DNA of 64,000 bases from an uncultured Treponema sp. GTDB taxonomy: Bacteria > Spirochaetota > Spirochaetia > Treponematales > Treponemataceae. Below are positions 61,026-64,000 of this stretch, piece by piece. How positions within the stretch are numbered: the first letter of the stretch is position 1; the number at the start of each line of letters is the position of its first letter. Location: positions 37,441 to 101,440 of the forward strand of contig CASGBA010000009.1 in NCBI GenBank assembly GCA_949299755.1. Reading direction: 5' to 3'. A model generated the notes under the pieces. It was not told where the DNA came from. It was given only the letters and a program-made list of their open reading frames with translations, and did no database searches. The translations under genes and the position numbers were made by a program.

Positions 61026-61373
61026 ATGAAAAAAAAGAATCTGAAATTTAAATTCAACTTTGAAGAACTTGACAATAATGAACTGCTAATTAATGTAAAA
61101 CTAACAGATTCTTTTTTCTGGCGGACAAAACAATGGGACAGTATTATCATAAAAAAAAAGTGGATTTCCCTGATAATAAGCATATTAAGAAATGCCACCG
61201 TTGCTGACTATGAGACTACACAAAATTTTATAAATGAATACGAAGACTGTGAATTAACATTTTATATAAGGACAAAGGAAACAGATTATTCCTATATAAA
61301 AATTTATCCCAATTGGAAAGATGAAAAAAAAACGGTTGTCTTCAATCTCAATACCCTATTTAACCCGCAATAA
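61026..61373 (+). CDS. 5' part of a repeated-module (poly-immunity) gene, broken by an A9 run
   Basis: A 115-residue reading that begins MKKKNLKFKFNFEELDNNEL after an AGGAG site. It contains the first copy of the repeated module: FNFEELDN, WDSIIIKKKW, ILRNAT, EYEDCELTF, YSYIKIYPNWKDEKK. At the run of nine A residues (61324-61332) the frame leaves the module and ends with an unrelated tail. The module continues in the overlapping frame from 61321. If the run had eight A residues the reading would be continuous with the next entry. Either the gene has decayed or slippage/sequence error is involved. Confidence 0.72.
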   Translation: MKKKNLKFKFNFEELDNNELLINVKLTDSFFWRTKQWDSIIIKKKWISLIISILRNATVADYETTQNFINEYEDCELTFYIRTKETDYSYIKIYPNWKDEKKTVVFNLNTLFNPQ

Positions 61374-63201
61374 CACAAACTTGATGTCGGAATTTATTGA
61401 ACCCTTTTTAGTTGCATTATCGCAATTCCTTCCGGAAGAAGAACGCCTGCAACTGCCCCATTCTTGGAAAGAAAATAAAAATGAAGAAAATTTTCAATCC
61501 GTAAACAACGATCCGGAAATCAGAGAAATTGCAACAAAAGAAAAAATAAAAAAAGATATTATTGTAAACTTTGAATTTGATATTGAAGAATGTGACAATG
61601 ACGAATTGCGAATCAACGGAAAAAGAACCGGTACCTTCGGCGGCGGACAGCAAAAAAGTATTGTTATACAAAAAAACTGGATACCCTGGATAATAATCAC
61701 ATTGAGAAATCTTAGTGTTGATAACTATCAAACAGGAGTTGAAAGCATCATAAATAAATGGGGAACGTGCCAATTAACGTTAAGCATCTGTCCTATAGGG
61801 GATGGGTATTCCTATATAAAAATATTTCCCATTTGGAAGGATGAAAAGAAGATATCACCGGCACTTGAAATACCTTATTTTCCTTGGCATACAAAAAATG
61901 AGCAGAGTTATACTCTAAAGGGAGTGGGGACTTATACCCGTTTCGAATTTAATTTTGAAGAATCGGACAACGACTTGAAAATCATGTCGGAATTTATAGA
62001 ACCCTTCTTAGTGGCCTTGTCACAATTTCTTCCGGAAGAAGACCGGAAAAAACTGTCCCCGCCCTGGAGTCCCAAAGGCGAAATACGAATCAACACCAGA
62101 ACCGGTAGCCGTTTCGGTGCCGGATCATGGCAGTCGTGGGATAGTGTTGTCATCAAAAAAGAGTGGATACCCTGGATAATAACCACCTTGAGGAATGCGA
62201 CTGAAGAGGATTTTTGCCCGCCGGAGTGGCGTAGGTATTTTAAAAATGCATACGAAGACTGCACCTTAGGTATATGTGTATGGCTGGAACACGATTTATA
62301 TTATTCACATATTGAGATATTCCCCAGATGGAAGGATGAGAAACGGTGGACACCGGCTATTGAGATACCTTACCGCTATGGGAATAAAGCTAGAGCCATG
62401 TCGGAGTTTATAGAGCCCTTTTTAGTTGAACTGTCGCAATTTCTTACGGAGGAGGAGCGGGAAAAACTTCCTCCCCGGGTGAGAATGATGAGGGATAAGG
62501 TCAAAGCCCAGGAATATTTTGATGAAAGATTCAAGAAAGATTCCCAAAATCTGAAAGAAATACTGCAAACGTATCATTGTGATATTGAGACTGACGAACA
62601 TCGTGCGGAACCGGACATAAGAGCGTTTAAATATCAAATATATACTTATGCATTTTACAAATTTTATACAGGATATTCCTTAGGGGTAGACATGCATGAG
62701 CTGCTTCCCGAAGTAGACCTGATTTTGCGTAATTTGATAGACGCACAGGACGGCACTGATAATTATGAAGATATGGAAACTATTCTGTATTTTATCGTGC
62801 TTTTTAACAGGACTGAATTTCTGGATGACTATCGAAAATTGTTACAAAAATCGGAACAGCGGGATTTTTATATGGATTATCTTGTACAGACAGTGGACCC
62901 CACCTGGCAGTTACATACGCAAAAACTCCGGTGTCCCAAACATACACAGCCGTTATACGAGGTGATAATGCTGTCAAAAGAAAACAAGGCTGAAGCCGTC
63001 CAGCGGTTAAGGCGGTATCTTAAAAGGCAGTGGATTTTGACATTACGGAAAGGGGTAATAACGCACCATGATCTGAAAGACAATAATTACCGCGGATTTT
63101 GGTGTATTGCCTCAGCCACTTTGGTAAAAGCCCTCAAGCTTGACGACACGGAATTAAAAGACTGTAAATACTATCCCTACGATATGGCTCATTTCTGTTA
63201 G
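61321..63201 (+). CDS. Repeated-module protein with C-terminal PoNi-like immunity domain
   Basis: A 626-residue frame starting at ATG 61321, or at MSEF (61384) if independently started. It holds module copies 2 and 3 (about residues 75-245 and 205-375) and the tail of copy 1. Each module has SIVIQKNWIPWIIITLRN-like, YSYIKIFP.WKDE and MSEFIEPFLVALSQFL patterns. The C-terminal 240 residues (from about 387, RMMRDKVKAQEYFDERF, to FWCIASATLVKALKLDD and YYPYDMAHF) match the DUF1910/DUF1911 (PoNi) immunity architecture as I know it. The whole gene is probably an immunity array. No secretion signal; likely cytoplasmic. Confidence 0.75.
   Translation: MKKKRLSSISIPYLTRNNTNLMSEFIEPFLVALSQFLPEEERLQLPHSWKENKNEENFQSVNNDPEIREIATKEKIKKDIIVNFEFDIEECDNDELRINGKRTGTFGGGQQKSIVIQKNWIPWIIITLRNLSVDNYQTGVESIINKWGTCQLTLSICPIGDGYSYIKIFPIWKDEKKISPALEIPYFPWHTKNEQSYTLKGVGTYTRFEFNFEESDNDLKIMSEFIEPFLVALSQFLPEEDRKKLSPPWSPKGEIRINTRTGSRFGAGSWQSWDSVVIKKEWIPWIITTLRNATEEDFCPPEWRRYFKNAYEDCTLGICVWLEHDLYYSHIEIFPRWKDEKRWTPAIEIPYRYGNKARAMSEFIEPFLVELSQFLTEEEREKLPPRVRMMRDKVKAQEYFDERFKKDSQNLKEILQTYHCDIETDEHRAEPDIRAFKYQIYTYAFYKFYTGYSLGVDMHELLPEVDLILRNLIDAQDGTDNYEDMETILYFIVLFNRTEFLDDYRKLLQKSEQRDFYMDYLVQTVDPTWQLHTQKLRCPKHTQPLYEVIMLSKENKAEAVQRLRRYLKRQWILTLRKGVITHHDLKDNNYRGFWCIASATLVKALKLDDTELKDCKYYPYDMAHFC
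61324..61332 (+). other. A9 homopolymer frameshift site
   Basis: Nine A residues separate two frames that together make one module-containing protein. Removing one A would join them. Confidence 0.8.
61384..61443 (+). repeat. 60-bp MSEF repeat, copy 1
   Basis: Start of the sequence encoding MSEFIEPFLVALSQFLPEEE; similar copies start at 61984, 62398 and 63573. Confidence 0.8.
61984..62043 (+). repeat. 60-bp MSEF repeat, copy 2
   Basis: Encodes MSEFIEPFLVALSQFLPEED. It lies inside the start of module 3 instead of at the end of module 2. Confidence 0.8.
62398..62457 (+). repeat. 60-bp MSEF repeat, copy 3
   Basis: Encodes MSEFIEPFLVELSQFLTEEE and precedes the PoNi-like domain. Confidence 0.8.
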
Positions 63202-63236
63202 AAAATAAAACGTGTATACATAAGGGAGGTAAAATA

Positions 63237-63791
63237 ATGAGTGCATATTTTGAATTTAATTTTGAGGAATTAGATAACGATGAGTTACGAATTAACGGAA
63301 AGAGTTCTTATTCAGATCAGTGGAGAAGTATTATCATAAAAAAAGAGTGGATAGCCTGGATAATAACCACATTAAGGAATCTTACCTATAAGGACTATAA
63401 CACATGGGAGAAAACTGTCGGAATTAACTATGAAGACTGCAGATTAGTTATACTGATAAGCTTATTTGAAAAAGAGTATTCATACATCGTAATATTTCCA
63501 AATTGGAAGGATAAAAGCCGGAGAACACCGTCAATTAAAATACCTTATTTATCCTGGAACAAAAGATTGCTGATGTCGGAATTCATAGAGCCCTTTTTGG
63601 TTGCATTATCACAATTCCTTACGGAAGAAGAAAGGGGCAAACTGCCACCCCCCTGGAGTGAAAAAGAAGAGGAAGAGAAAAAGAAAGGGAAGAGGAAAAG
63701 AAAAAAAGACGACCAATCCGACGACGGAAGAATTTCAGTACGGTTTGTAGGCGAAATTGATCCCAGGGACTATTTCGGGTTATGGGAATGA
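63237..63791 (+). CDS. Single-module immunity-like protein
   Basis: A 184-residue protein carrying one full copy of the module (residues 1-140: FEFNFEELDNDELRING, WIAWIITTLRNL, IVIFPNWKDKSR, MSEFIEPFLVALSQFLTEEE), then a Lys/Glu-rich tail and a distinct end DGRISVRFVGEIDPRDYFGL. GGGAGG precedes the ATG. Its stop overlaps the next small ORF as ATGA. This suggests that the module is a free-standing protein family that became duplicated in the upstream gene. Confidence 0.75.
   Translation: MSAYFEFNFEELDNDELRINGKSSYSDQWRSIIIKKEWIAWIITTLRNLTYKDYNTWEKTVGINYEDCRLVILISLFEKEYSYIVIFPNWKDKSRRTPSIKIPYLSWNKRLLMSEFIEPFLVALSQFLTEEERGKLPPPWSEKEEEEKKKGKRKRKKDDQSDDGRISVRFVGEIDPRDYFGLWE
63573..63632 (+). repeat. 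60-bp MSEF repeat, copy 4
   Basis: The copy inside the single-module gene. Confidence 0.8.
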
Positions 63792-63931
63792 AGGCAAGCT
63801 CTTCTGCATTAAAATCCTTCTGTAAAAAGCTTTATTGTAAGGAATTTGCATATCCATTTCTAAATGAATTTGAAATAAATAAAATAGTAATCTATAATGG
63901 TGAGGATGGATTCTGGTATGTCATTAAGTGA
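63788..63931 (+). CDS. Small ORF coupled to the module gene
   Basis: A 47-codon frame starting in the ATGA overlap with the previous stop and ending at 63931: MKASSSALKSFCKKLYCKEF through to GEDGFWYVIK. No family recognised. The overlap suggests translational coupling and a real gene, but it may also be the remnant of a larger protein. Confidence 0.45.
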   Translation: MKASSSALKSFCKKLYCKEFAYPFLNEFEINKIVIYNGEDGFWYVIK

Positions 63932-64000
63932 AAATTTTAATAAGAAAATAGAACTTTCTCGTCAAATTATTAATCCACTGTTAGACAATTTGAATGAAGA
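63918..64000 (+). CDS. Start of a further ORF, cut by the window end
   Basis: A frame open to the window end begins with an ATG at 63918, within the preceding small ORF (alternatives at 63897 or 63906): MSLSENFNKKIELSRQIINP. Continuation of the accessory cluster is likely, but no function can be suggested. Confidence 0.4.
   Translation, partial: MSLSENFNKKIELSRQIINPLLDNLNE

Noticed and set aside
1..64000. CRISPR arrays, insertion sequences, rRNA genes or phage genes
   Set aside because: No regular spacer-repeat pattern, no transposase or integrase motifs and no rRNA-like sequence were seen. The repeats near 61-63.6 kb are protein-coding modules.

Overview
The window looks like a chromosomal segment from a Treponema-like spirochaete. 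This is inferred from gene content, without any search: a bacterial XPB-type helicase with a linked second protein, many short lipobox lipoproteins, an Mla-type lipid transport operon and a sugar phosphorylase/maltodextrin gene set. The 2.1-57.3 kb part is gene-dense, with about 40 mostly housekeeping genes. The two ends look accessory.

Layout. 1-2.0 kb: the start of a truncated beta-helix surface lipoprotein on the minus strand, preceded by a short chimeric fragment that shares its signal-peptide DNA. 2.1-8.0 kb: a SprT-like metalloprotease, a secreted TIM-barrel-like protein, XPB helicase and its overlapping partner. 8.0-11.8 kb: nagB and a GH94 cellobiose phosphorylase behind a long leader. 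11.8-22.6 kb: azlCD, an AI-2E-family permease, sirtuin, CPBP protease, U32 peptidase, uracil permease, GH18 and M15 lipoproteins, and an FMN reductase. 22.7-30.6 kb: a GH13/malQ operon, mnmE and an orphan Rossmann-like protein. 30.6-42.1 kb: histidine kinase, dicarboxylate symporter, ftsK, a frameshifted uppP, a GH23 transglycosylase, a membrane protein joining a DnaK-like peptide-binding domain to LysM, and a TPR protein. 42.1-50.4 kb: rsmG, tex, tRNA-Leu(CAA), an amidohydrolase, a radical SAM protein and htpG. 50.5-57.3 kb: mlaEFD with a TPR lipoprotein, Fe-dependent alcohol dehydrogenase, arginase and a Gfo/Idh oxidoreductase.

57.4-64 kb is an accessory, AT-rich region. It holds three exported SH3b proteins whose SH3b DNA is conserved while their other domains are AT-rich and divergent. 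After them comes a repeated-module locus: about 130-residue modules, three copies joined to a C-terminal PoNi-like (DUF1910/DUF1911) immunity domain, then a single-module gene and two small overlapping ORFs running off the window. I read it as a poly-immunity locus with no cognate toxin inside the window.

Two signals run across annotation boundaries. First, at least eleven genes have a well-formed sigma70-type promoter whose -10 box lies only 6-8 nt before the start codon, with no Shine-Dalgarno sequence. This predicts leaderless mRNAs and fixes several starts, while other genes here use strong AGGAGG-type sites. Second, homopolymer frameshifts interrupt uppP, the poly-immunity gene (an A9 run) and perhaps a small ORF in the nagB leader. 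These could be sequencing errors, real decay or slippage sites.
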